Positions 31,437 to 38,742 of a DNA stretch of 48,756 nt are shown in pieces. The notes below the pieces were generated by a model that did no database searches, was not told the origin of the DNA, and saw only the letters and a list, made by a program, of their open reading frames with translations. How positions within the stretch are numbered: the first letter of the stretch is position 1; each line of letters opens with the position of its first letter. Position numbers and translations under genes: made by a program. The stretch is from a virus, in IMG/VR virus record IMGVR_UViG_3300022926_002497, positions 1 to 48,756 of that record; one strand, written 5' to 3'.

Positions 31437-32072
31437 ATGATTAACTTTTCAAATTTACACACTAAAAAATTTTACAAAAAAATTAGAAGGAATTGGAGGG
31501 AGTGTTTTTTAGAATACCAAGAAGTGGTGAAGATAGAATCAATAGCTCTCGTTGAATTTAACAAACATTTAATAAAGTATATGTCTGAAGCGGGAATGGA
31601 TATCCCCCAACCTAAAACGGAAAACAAAAATGAGAGCCATAAAGATCATAAAGACAAATTCGAAAAAGATGAAATAAAAAAAATTTTTAGAGAGGCTGCA
31701 AAACTTTCCCACCCCGACTTAGATCCGACTTCTAGCAACATGGAATTATTTAAAGAATTAATTCAAGCAAAAAAAGAGAATCAGTTAAATAAATTTTTAG
31801 ATATAGCCAAGCAAATTGATAATAATATAAAAAATACAAATAATAAAACACCGTTGGCTAAGACAAAAAAAAATAATACCGAAACGAATGAATCTATTTC
31901 ATTAGGTAGCGTGGATCATCTAGAAAAAGAAGTTTCCGACTTAGAAACTAAAATTCAAAAAATCAAAAATAGCATTCATTGGACTTGGTATTATGCCTCA
32001 GATTCCTCAAGAATTAAAATCATTAAGAAATCGGCAAATTTTATAAATAATGAGCAAAATAAAAAAAAATAA
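31437..32072 (+). CDS. J-domain (DnaJ-like) protein, 211 aa
   Basis: J-domains stimulate Hsp70 (DnaK) ATPase through an HPD tripeptide. Here residues about 78-128 contain DEIKKIFREAAKLSHPDLDP with H92-P93-D94, followed by ELFKELIQAKKENQLNKFLD, matching J-domain helices II and III. The N-terminal 60 residues are helical and aromatic (FYKKIRRNWRECFLEYQEVV), and the C-terminus has an Asn/Thr/Lys linker and a coiled-coil-like helix (LEKEVSDLETKIQKIKNSIH). The start is the ATG at 31437, since the in-frame upstream codon at 31419 is TTG. The gene overlaps phoH by 23 nt, indicating coupling. A phage J-protein could recruit host DnaK for virion assembly; that role is inferred. Confidence 0.75.
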   Translation: MINFSNLHTKKFYKKIRRNWRECFLEYQEVVKIESIALVEFNKHLIKYMSEAGMDIPQPKTENKNESHKDHKDKFEKDEIKKIFREAAKLSHPDLDPTSSNMELFKELIQAKKENQLNKFLDIAKQIDNNIKNTNNKTPLAKTKKNNTETNESISLGSVDHLEKEVSDLETKIQKIKNSIHWTWYYASDSSRIKIIKKSANFINNEQNKKK

Positions 32073-32781
32073 CACTACAAAAAGCCCCTTAATAGGAAAT
32101 AAATTAGACGAGTTTCGGCTGCGTTCTTTTAAACTAACTGAGAAGCAAAAAACACTCCTTAGTTTATGCATGGACCCTGAAACTAAAATAATTTTTATTT
32201 CAGGACCTGCTGGTAGCTCTAAAACATACATGGCGATATACTCGGCCCTAAGAATAATGCAAGAATCTAGAGATATGGACTTGCTGTACATTAGAACTAT
32301 TATAGAAAGTGCAGAAAGGGGTTTAGGGGCATTACCAGGAGATTTGCAAGAAAAATTTAATCCCTATATCATGCCTTTATTGGAAAAACTTGATGAAATA
32401 ATACCCGCTGAAACCACATCAAAAAAAGAGCTGCTGCAAGATAAAAGAATCGATGCGATGCCCATAAATTTCTTAAGAGGAGCTAGCTGGAAAAACAAAA
32501 TTGTAATTATGGATGAAGCTCAAAACGCAACAATAAAAGAGCTAACAACTCTAGTTACAAGAATAGGGGAAAACACTAAGTTATTTATTTGCGGAGATTT
32601 GATGCAAAGTGATATAAATGGGAAAAGCGGATTTAATGAAATCATTAAAATTTTTAATGATGAAGAGAGTTCAGATAAAGGCATCCATACTTTTAAGTTT
32701 AACACTTCAGACATTAAGAGAAGTGCAATATTAAAATTCATAATTAAAAAAATATCAGATCATGGAAGTAGTGAAAAATAA
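32050..32781 (+). CDS. phoH: PhoH-family P-loop ATPase, 243 aa
   Basis: Residues 52-59 are a Walker A motif (SGPAGSSKTYMAIYS, K58), residues 151-159 a Walker B motif (KIVIMDEAQNAT), and FICGDLMQSDI near residue 179 is the family's sensor-like segment. LLYIRTIIESAERGLGALPG and KFNPYIMPLLEKLDEI are typical PhoH strings. The canonical G-x-x-G-x-G-K-T has Ser in place of the last Gly. PhoH-like genes are common in marine phages and their function in infection is unsettled; an RNA-linked helicase or ATPase role is proposed. Its start lies inside the J-domain gene's end, in another frame, so expression is coupled. Confidence 0.9.
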   Translation: MSKIKKNNTTKSPLIGNKLDEFRLRSFKLTEKQKTLLSLCMDPETKIIFISGPAGSSKTYMAIYSALRIMQESRDMDLLYIRTIIESAERGLGALPGDLQEKFNPYIMPLLEKLDEIIPAETTSKKELLQDKRIDAMPINFLRGASWKNKIVIMDEAQNATIKELTTLVTRIGENTKLFICGDLMQSDINGKSGFNEIIKIFNDEESSDKGIHTFKFNTSDIKRSAILKFIIKKISDHGSSEK

Positions 32782-32833
32782 TTTATTAAAATAGATTTTT
32801 TTTAAATATTAAATAATATTATATTTAATACCA

Positions 32834-33154
32834 ATGATTGAAATTATAATAGCTTTAATCTCTTCTGCTACAACAGTTTTCGTTGTGCTTTTCAAACAAA
32901 AACATCAATCTCAAAAATTTAGAGATAGTTTCTCGGATATTGCGAACAATCCACAAGTTGAAGAATTTAGCATTCATATTAAAAATAAAAAGGGGTTTCG
33001 ATTTGAGACTAATGCATGTGAGTTAGTCACTAAAAACGACAGACTTAAAATTTCAATTGGGTATTCTGATGGAGTCTCGGATGATTTAGTAAAATCTAAT
33101 AGCATCCAAGCGAATTTAATACATGGTAAATTAGAAAGGTTATTTTATGGCTAA
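32834..33154 (+). CDS. Small membrane-anchored hypothetical protein, 106 aa
   Basis: Residues 3-20 form one hydrophobic segment (EIIIALISSATTVFVVLF) followed by a basic cluster (KQKHQSQKFR), which predicts an N-terminal anchor with the rest in the cytoplasm. The remainder has short strands (EEFSIHIKNKKGFRFET, LKISIGYSDG). I do not recognise it. A 52-nt A/T-rich gap separates it from phoH, and its last eight bases overlap the zinc-ribbon gene. An AAAGG ribosome-binding site for the next gene lies within its final codons. Confidence 0.6.
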   Translation: MIEIIIALISSATTVFVVLFKQKHQSQKFRDSFSDIANNPQVEEFSIHIKNKKGFRFETNACELVTKNDRLKISIGYSDGVSDDLVKSNSIQANLIHGKLERLFYG

Positions 33155-33503
33155 TATTTATTGTCCTAATTGCGGGAAAAAACATTTTTTTAATTTAAAA
33201 AGACCTGAAAAATGCGATAGTTGTGGGTCTAGTTTTTCTCCAAATAATAACAAAAACATACCTCAGAAGAAAAACGAATATTCAGTTTCTGAAAAGACAC
33301 AAAATTTAAATACATCATATGACGAGGATTACTCAGAATCTTTATCCGTCCCTAAAATAAAATCTTTAGCATATGATCTAAATTTCGAAGGTATTTCCAA
33401 AACTATAAAAGGTAAAGATATCATAGGAGAGGCTCCGACTAAAACAAAACAAAACGATCACAAGTGGAAAAGAAAAGTTACGAAGCATTCGAAGAGCAAA
33501 TAG
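33147..33503 (+). CDS. Zinc-ribbon protein, 118 aa
   Basis: The N-terminus carries a CxxC...CxxC zinc ribbon: C6, C9, C23 and C26 (IYCPNCGKKHFF, KCDSCGSSF). The rest is polar and probably disordered (KNEYSVSEKTQNLNTSYDED), then a basic C-terminus (KRKVTKHSKSK). An AGAAAGG ribosome-binding site lies about seven bases before the ATG. The gene's last 40 bases overlap the start of the sigma-like gene in a different frame, so the two are tightly linked. Zinc ribbons of this kind bind nucleic acid or RNA polymerase. Partnering with the sigma-like protein is inference from overlap. Confidence 0.65.
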   Translation: MANIYCPNCGKKHFFNLKRPEKCDSCGSSFSPNNNKNIPQKKNEYSVSEKTQNLNTSYDEDYSESLSVPKIKSLAYDLNFEGISKTIKGKDIIGEAPTKTKQNDHKWKRKVTKHSKSK

Positions 33504-34156
33504 ATCACGAACTTAAAAAACGTAAGGGTAAATGGAGGCTCAGCTCTATAGCTTGGATGGATTACGATGATGTTTGTCAAATTATTAGAGCTCATATATT
33601 TAAAAAATGGGACCAATGGGACCAAATTAGACCCCTAGCCCCTTGGGTTAATAAAATCATAACTAATCAAATTAAAAACTTGTTAAGAAATCACTACCAG
33701 AATTATGCTAAGCCTTGCATCAATTGCCCTTTTAGCTCATCTAGTGGTATTGACGACTCTTGCTCTTTCACTGTAACTCAATTACAAGACAGCAATTGTC
33801 CATTATTCAAAAAATGGAATAAGAGTAAGAAATATGCATATAGTGTTAAACTTCCATTATCCATTGAAGATAATCTCCATAAATTAACTAACCATGACCC
33901 GAATTACTTACACTCAATAGAAGATTCTATTGGCAAGGTTAATCAAATTCTCAAAGAGAAGCTTTCTGAAAAACAATTTTTCATTTACAAAATCCTCTTT
34001 ATAGACAGAGCTAGCGAAGAAGAAGTTGCTGAAATTCTAGGATATAAGACTTCTGAAAAAGGAAGAAAAGCTGGATACAAACAAATAAAAAACCTAAAGA
34101 TGAAATATAAAAAAATGGTCATCGATATAATTGATAAAAACGATATTCTATTTTAA
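33464..34156 (+). CDS. Sigma-70-like (ECF-type) transcription factor with Cys-rich insert, 230 aa
   Basis: Residues about 25-80 resemble sigma region 2 (IAWMDYDDVCQIIRAHIFKK, then PLAPWVNKIITNQIKNLLRN). Residues about 168-218 resemble region 4 with a helix-turn-helix (LSEKQFFIYKILFIDRASEE, EVAEILGYKT, KQIKNLKMKYKK). Between them C85, C88, C100 and C112 (KPCINCPF, DSCSF, NCPLF) probably bind zinc. Two sigma domains without regions 1 and 3 match ECF-type factors. The start is GTG at 33464 inside the zinc-ribbon gene. Its stop overlaps the next ATG (TAATG). It may direct host RNA polymerase to phage promoters, with the GTGTAATATATA-like motif as the natural candidate target (inferred). Confidence 0.75.
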   Translation: MEKKSYEAFEEQIDHELKKRKGKWRLSSIAWMDYDDVCQIIRAHIFKKWDQWDQIRPLAPWVNKIITNQIKNLLRNHYQNYAKPCINCPFSSSSGIDDSCSFTVTQLQDSNCPLFKKWNKSKKYAYSVKLPLSIEDNLHKLTNHDPNYLHSIEDSIGKVNQILKEKLSEKQFFIYKILFIDRASEEEVAEILGYKTSEKGRKAGYKQIKNLKMKYKKMVIDIIDKNDILF

Positions 34157-35208
34157 TGAAATTGAATTCTGATCAAAAAAAATTTATCGATGCAAACTAT
34201 ATACAAATACCAGATATCGATCAATTAACAAGGACTTTATTTCAAAACGAAAAACTTGATGGAAGAAATAAAGAAGGCAAGGCTGTGGCTGCATATATGC
34301 TTGAAAGGGGTTATGGATACAAGACTAGGGTCCATGCTAAAGTCAAATCAATAGAACTCTCTGAATCTCAAAAAAGCCTAATATTAGAATATAGTGAAGA
34401 TGATTTAAGTAGCCTGCAAATTGCTCAATTAATTTTTCAAGATAGAGAAGTTAAAAATTTAAGTATGGAGCAAAGAGCTGTCGCAGACTTTTTAAAAACA
34501 AATAAAAAAGGCTTCATAAAGCCTTCTGATTTGGATTTTGACAATAAATACGAACCTCCAAAAAGCTTAGATTCTATTGTGGCAAAAATTAAAAAGCTAT
34601 CCCATGCGAATATTGCTGATAAATACATAGATTTAAAAAAGCAAGATAAAGATAAAGTAGATAATTTGAAAAAATATTTATCTTCACCTCGTTTTAGTCA
34701 ATTAATGAACACATATCGATGCGATAATGCAGAACTCTTTGAGTCTGAATTTATAATGGCTACATGGGATAAGCCAGATTTAACCGCAGACGAAGTCAAT
34801 CTTTACATAAATGTATGTGTTGATTATGTTAACTTAAAAACCATACAAAGAAACATGGACAAGCTAAATGCTATGTTTGATGACTGCGAAGATCAAACCG
34901 AAATGTCTGTCAAGTTGGCTGAAATTTTAAAAGCTAAATCCTCAGAATATCATCAATGCGAACAGAGGCAAGAGTCATTAATTAAAAAACTTAATGGCGA
35001 CAGATCTGTCCGAATGAAAGACAAGAAAAATCAGTATGCCTCTGTTTTGAATTTAGTTCAATCTTTTCAGGAGTATGAAGAAAGAAAAAGAATGATTGAG
35101 ATAGCTGAAAAACAAAAAATGCTAGTAAATGAAGAAGCAGATAGAGTGGAAAGTATGGATAGTTGGAAGGCTAGAATTTTAGGGTTAAGGAGGGACGATG
35201 TTTTATGA
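34156..35208 (+). CDS. Helical tandem-repeat protein, 350 aa (small terminase candidate)
   Basis: Residues 4-52 and 69-119 are two copies of a helical domain. Shared positions include SDQKKFI/SESQKSLI, LTRTLFQNE/IAQLIFQDR and EGKAVAAYMLERG/EQRAVADFLKTN. These look like helix-turn-helix units. The middle is helical (VDNLKKYLSSPRFSQLMNTY, EFIMATWDKPDLTADEVNLY), and the C-terminal third is a charged coiled coil (about 230-330). DNA-binding repeats followed by an oligomerising coiled coil, encoded shortly upstream of TerL, fit a small terminase subunit, but at 350 residues it would be large. A DNA-binding regulator is the alternative. The stop overlaps the nuclease start by ATGA. Confidence 0.5.
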   Translation: MKLNSDQKKFIDANYIQIPDIDQLTRTLFQNEKLDGRNKEGKAVAAYMLERGYGYKTRVHAKVKSIELSESQKSLILEYSEDDLSSLQIAQLIFQDREVKNLSMEQRAVADFLKTNKKGFIKPSDLDFDNKYEPPKSLDSIVAKIKKLSHANIADKYIDLKKQDKDKVDNLKKYLSSPRFSQLMNTYRCDNAELFESEFIMATWDKPDLTADEVNLYINVCVDYVNLKTIQRNMDKLNAMFDDCEDQTEMSVKLAEILKAKSSEYHQCEQRQESLIKKLNGDRSVRMKDKKNQYASVLNLVQSFQEYEERKRMIEIAEKQKMLVNEEADRVESMDSWKARILGLRRDDVL

Positions 35209-35561
35209 AAAATAACCAAGAATTGTACTACTATAAAGTTTCTAAAGTGATTAAAGTTGTAGATGGCGATACGGTTGATGTTATGCTTGATCTCGGTTTT
35301 GATATACATATTAAATGTAGAGTTCGGTTAATGGGCATCGATGCTCCAGAGACAAGAACCAAAGACAAAGCCGAAAAGAAGAGAGGAATGGCATCAAAAG
35401 CCAGATTAAAAGATTTGCTTAAAGATGGTTTAATGTTACATTCTCATGGAAAGGGTAAATTTGGTAGAATACTTGGGGAGTTTTATTCATGTGGAGTGAA
35501 TCTAAACGCCATAATGGTTGCGGAAGGGCATGCTAAAGAATATTTCGGAGGAGAAAGGTAA
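35205..35561 (+). CDS. Staphylococcal nuclease-like (SNase) endonuclease, 118 aa
   Basis: Complete small SNase fold. The calcium and catalytic set is visible by comparison with the staphylococcal enzyme: D20 and D22 in VVDGDTVDVML, R41, D46 and E49 in VRLMGIDAPETRT, and R88 in KFGRILGEF. There is no signal peptide, so it acts inside the host cell or is retained there. It overlaps the upstream gene by ATGA and is followed after six bases by the ERCC4-type nuclease. Host DNA breakdown or processing of replicating phage DNA are the usual options. Confidence 0.9.
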   Translation: MKNNQELYYYKVSKVIKVVDGDTVDVMLDLGFDIHIKCRVRLMGIDAPETRTKDKAEKKRGMASKARLKDLLKDGLMLHSHGKGKFGRILGEFYSCGVNLNAIMVAEGHAKEYFGGER

Positions 35562-35567
35562 AACTAA

Positions 35568-36512
35568 ATGAACCTCGATTCGCTTACATGTAAAGTGTGC
35601 GGTAAAACTTTCACATCTTTAAAAGGTAAGCATTTACATATAAGCAAGTTTCATAATACTTCGCTTAAAGAATACTACAAAACATTTTATCCAAAACTCA
35701 GTTTATTATATCAAAAACCTATACCGTTTAAGGATGTAAATCAATACAAAAACACTGATTTTATTAGTAGATCTGAGTTGATTGAGTGGAGCTTAAAATC
35801 AAATAAAAAAGAAGTCCAAGATTACTTGATAAAAATTTTGCAAAACAGAAAGAAAGCCAAAAATATTAAATTTTCTTTAAGTGAAATTGAGCTGGAGCTT
35901 TGTGATTTTCCCACTATAGCTGTCTATCAAAAAATTTTTGGAAGTTACTCTGAAGTCTGTGTAAAAATAGGTTTTAATAATTTCCTAAACAGAAACATTC
36001 CCTTAAACTTTTTCGAAGATGAAAGTTATGATGATTTAAAAATTTTTATAGATACTCGAGAGCAAAAACCTATAAAATATAATAATTCCGATTTTATGAA
36101 ATTGGATTTTGGAGATTATACAGCTGCTGGCAATTTCTATGATTACACTTTTATTGATAGAAAAAGCGAGCAAGATTTCAAATCAACTCTTAGCGGTAAA
36201 AATTTTGAAAGATTCAAGAGAGAACTGGATAGAGCTAGAGAATTTGATTCTTATGTTTTTGTTGTGGTTGAGAGCGATATAGATAAAATTAAAAAAAATA
36301 ACTTATTTTCTCCTCATAAATCTAAATTACCCTACATATGGCATAACTTGAAAGAGCTGTGTCAGGATTATAAAGACTGTTGTCAGTTTGTTTTTGCAGG
36401 AAATAGAAATGGATTGAAAAAAATCATACCAAAAATATTATTATATGGTAAGCAGCTCTGGAAAGTTGATTTGCAATATTTCATTAACAAACAAATACAA
36501 TTAAAAAAATGA
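35568..36512 (+). CDS. Zinc-finger / ERCC4 (XPF-type) nuclease, 314 aa
   Basis: The N-terminus has a C2H2-like finger (C8, C11, H22 or H24, H29 in CKVCGKTFTSLKGKHLHIS), followed by a helical middle with repeated homing-endonuclease-like FGSYSEVCVKIGF. Residues about 158-260 form an ERCC4 nuclease: IFIDTREQKPIKY (D162, E165), LDFGDYTAAG (D183) and TFIDRKSEQDF (D197, R198, K199, D203). The family signature GDY...ERKxxxD is kept, except that Asp replaces Glu. Such enzymes cut branched or flapped DNA. Its place just before the packaging genes suggests a role in resolving DNA before packaging (inferred). AAGG-type ribosome-binding bases precede the ATG, and its stop overlaps the next gene by ATGA. 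Confidence 0.8.
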   Translation: MNLDSLTCKVCGKTFTSLKGKHLHISKFHNTSLKEYYKTFYPKLSLLYQKPIPFKDVNQYKNTDFISRSELIEWSLKSNKKEVQDYLIKILQNRKKAKNIKFSLSEIELELCDFPTIAVYQKIFGSYSEVCVKIGFNNFLNRNIPLNFFEDESYDDLKIFIDTREQKPIKYNNSDFMKLDFGDYTAAGNFYDYTFIDRKSEQDFKSTLSGKNFERFKRELDRAREFDSYVFVVVESDIDKIKKNNLFSPHKSKLPYIWHNLKELCQDYKDCCQFVFAGNRNGLKKIIPKILLYGKQLWKVDLQYFINKQIQLKK

Positions 36513-36874
36513 ACAATAAACCTGAAACCTTATGGTCTTTAGATTTTATCTTTAACTTAAAAGATTGTGATATTAAATTTGAAGAAAAAACCATAAAAAA
36601 TATCGGACAATCCCTGGGTGAGTTAATTGATCCTGGCGGAGAAATCATAGGAATCGTTAATGATTTTGGAGAGCATTGCGAAGACATGCATGGATTAAGG
36701 TTTTTCCATGAAACTCAGAATTGTTTAATCACAGGCCATTTTATTTTTAAGTCAAAAAATATATATTTAAATATACATTCTTGTGCTGGATATAAACCAA
36801 GTGTGGTGCTCGCTAAAGTTATTGAATTAATGAAACCTAAAACTTACAGCGCTCAAAAAGTTTACAGAGAATGA
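36509..36874 (+). CDS. SpeD (S-adenosylmethionine decarboxylase)-like protein, 121 aa, probably inactive
   Basis: Length and strand order match the bacterial and phage SpeD fold. LWSLDFIFNLKDCDI opens the chain, residues 68-78 are ETQNCLITGHF, residues 86-92 are YLNIHSC, and VVLAKVIELMKPKTYSAQKV closes it. Active SpeD is self-cleaved at a serine to make a pyruvoyl group, in strings such as ESHxxxHT or ETSSITGHF. Here that position reads ETQNCLITGHF, with no serine next to the conserved Glu, so normal self-processing looks impossible. Cys72 is the only similar nucleophile. It is coupled by ATGA overlaps on both sides, to the nuclease and to TerL. A binding or regulatory role is inferred. Confidence 0.55.
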   Translation: MNNKPETLWSLDFIFNLKDCDIKFEEKTIKNIGQSLGELIDPGGEIIGIVNDFGEHCEDMHGLRFFHETQNCLITGHFIFKSKNIYLNIHSCAGYKPSVVLAKVIELMKPKTYSAQKVYRE

Positions 36875-38742
36875 GTTGGGATGCTGGAGAGCAGCAAAGA
36901 GCTATTAAGGAAGATTTTAATAAGCTTTTGCTACAGAAAAAAGGTTTTATCGAAGAAGATGAAGCTCAAATTTTGTTGTATAAATTTTTAAGGGAAAATA
37001 TTACTTTTGCAACTCATTTAATAGCTGGCGTTGATTTGTTTCCCTTTCAACATATGGCCATCAAAGCAATGTTTGAAACTGATTACACTTTAGGAGTGTG
37101 GTCTCGTGGTATGTCTAAATCTTTTACAACAGGGATATATGCTTTTTTAGATGCGATATTCAATCAAGGAGTTGAGATCGGAATTCTATCAAAATCATTC
37201 AGGCAATCCAAAATGATTTTTAAAAAAATTGAAGATATTGCAGCCAAACCAGAGGCAGCTCTTTTAGCCCAATGTATTACTCATAAATCTAAAAGTAATG
37301 ACGAATGGTTGATGGAAATAGGAAGCTCAAGAATTAGAGCCTTGCCTTTAGGGGATGGATCTAAATTGCGGGGATTCCGTTTTCATAGAATTATCATTGA
37401 TGAATTCTTACTGATGCCAGAAAGAATTTATAACGAAGTTATTGTGCCCTTTCTTTCTGTAGTTGAAAATCCCGTAGAGAGAGAAAGAATGTATAATGTT
37501 GAAACCGAGTTAATTAAACAAGGAAAAATGAAAGAGGAGGATAGACGTCAATGGCCAAATAATAAATTAATAGCTCTCTCTTCCGCGTCTTATAAATTTG
37601 AGTATTTATATAAACTTTATGAACAATTTGAGGGTCTTATATCTGGTAAAATCGTAGAAGACGGGGGAAATGCTACTAGGTGTATTATGCAGTTTAGTTA
37701 TGATTGTGCTCCCAAAAAATTGTATGATGAAAATTTAATTTTACAGTCTAAAGCCACTATGAGCCAATCTCAATTTGATCGAGAGTTTGGCGCGATTTTC
37801 ACAGATGATAGTTCTGGATATTTCAAAACTTCCAGAATGGCTTCTTGCACGATTCCAGCTGGAGAATCTCCTTCTGTTGAAGTAAAAGGAGATCCCACAT
37901 CTGATTATTTAATTTCTTTTGACCCTAGCTGGGCTGAATCTGAAAGTTCTGACTTTTTCGCCATACAGGTGTTTAAACTTAATAACGAAACTAAACAAGG
38001 CACCTTGGTGCATGCATATGCACTAGCAGGAACGAACCTAAAGCACCATATTTTTTATTTTCACTATCTTTTAAAAAATTTTAATATTAAATTCATAGTC
38101 GGAGATTATAACGGCGGACTACAATTTCTTAATGCATGTAATGAAAGCAAAATATTTAAAGATTCAAAAATAAAAATACAAAACTTAACCCCAGCTTTTG
38201 ATAATCCAGAAAATTATAAAGAAGATCTCAACTTAGGGAAAAGAGAATATAATCCATCAACATACAAATATTGTATACTAAGAAAACCATCATCAGCATG
38301 GATAAGATCAGCCAACGAGCTTCTCCAAGCAAGCTTCGACCATAAAAGAATATGGTTTGCAGCAAGAGCCATCAACGACAGCTATTCCGAACAGATAAAA
38401 CATAACATACCCATTGATAATATTAAATTCTTAAACACAGCCTCTAATGAAGAAAAACAATCAATAGGAGCAAAGATGATTGATTTCGTCGAACACCAAT
38501 CTGATATGATTGATTTAACGAAAACGCAGTGCTCTCTTATTCAAATCAAAACAACCCCGCAAGGAACACAAACATTTGATCTACCAGATACTTTAAAGAG
38601 GACTACAGGCCCAAATAAAGCCCGTAAAGATGCCTATTCGGCCTTAGTGTTAGGTAATTGGGGGATTAAGATATATAACGATATAAAATCTCATAAAGAG
38701 CATTATGTAGACAATTCTTTCACCCCCATGTTTATAAAATGA
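36871..38742 (+). CDS. terL: Terminase large subunit, 623 aa
   Basis: This ATPase/nuclease motor packages phage DNA through the portal. The ATPase half has the Q-type string FPFQHMAIKAM (57-66), Walker A SRGMSKSFTTGI (78-89, K83), IGILSKSFRQSKMIF, and Walker B RIIIDEFLLM (173-182, D177, E178). The nuclease half has acidic residues D351 (YLISFDPSWAESESSDFFA), D412 (FIVGDYNGG) and a final Asp near residue 590 (KARKDAYSALVLG), as in RNase H-like terminase nucleases. The length is normal. It overlaps the genes on either side by ATGA (36871-36874 and 38739-38742), forming one translation-coupled run with nucleases and glycan enzymes. Confidence 0.95.
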   Translation: MSWDAGEQQRAIKEDFNKLLLQKKGFIEEDEAQILLYKFLRENITFATHLIAGVDLFPFQHMAIKAMFETDYTLGVWSRGMSKSFTTGIYAFLDAIFNQGVEIGILSKSFRQSKMIFKKIEDIAAKPEAALLAQCITHKSKSNDEWLMEIGSSRIRALPLGDGSKLRGFRFHRIIIDEFLLMPERIYNEVIVPFLSVVENPVERERMYNVETELIKQGKMKEEDRRQWPNNKLIALSSASYKFEYLYKLYEQFEGLISGKIVEDGGNATRCIMQFSYDCAPKKLYDENLILQSKATMSQSQFDREFGAIFTDDSSGYFKTSRMASCTIPAGESPSVEVKGDPTSDYLISFDPSWAESESSDFFAIQVFKLNNETKQGTLVHAYALAGTNLKHHIFYFHYLLKNFNIKFIVGDYNGGLQFLNACNESKIFKDSKIKIQNLTPAFDNPENYKEDLNLGKREYNPSTYKYCILRKPSSAWIRSANELLQASFDHKRIWFAARAINDSYSEQIKHNIPIDNIKFLNTASNEEKQSIGAKMIDFVEHQSDMIDLTKTQCSLIQIKTTPQGTQTFDLPDTLKRTTGPNKARKDAYSALVLGNWGIKIYNDIKSHKEHYVDNSFTPMFIK

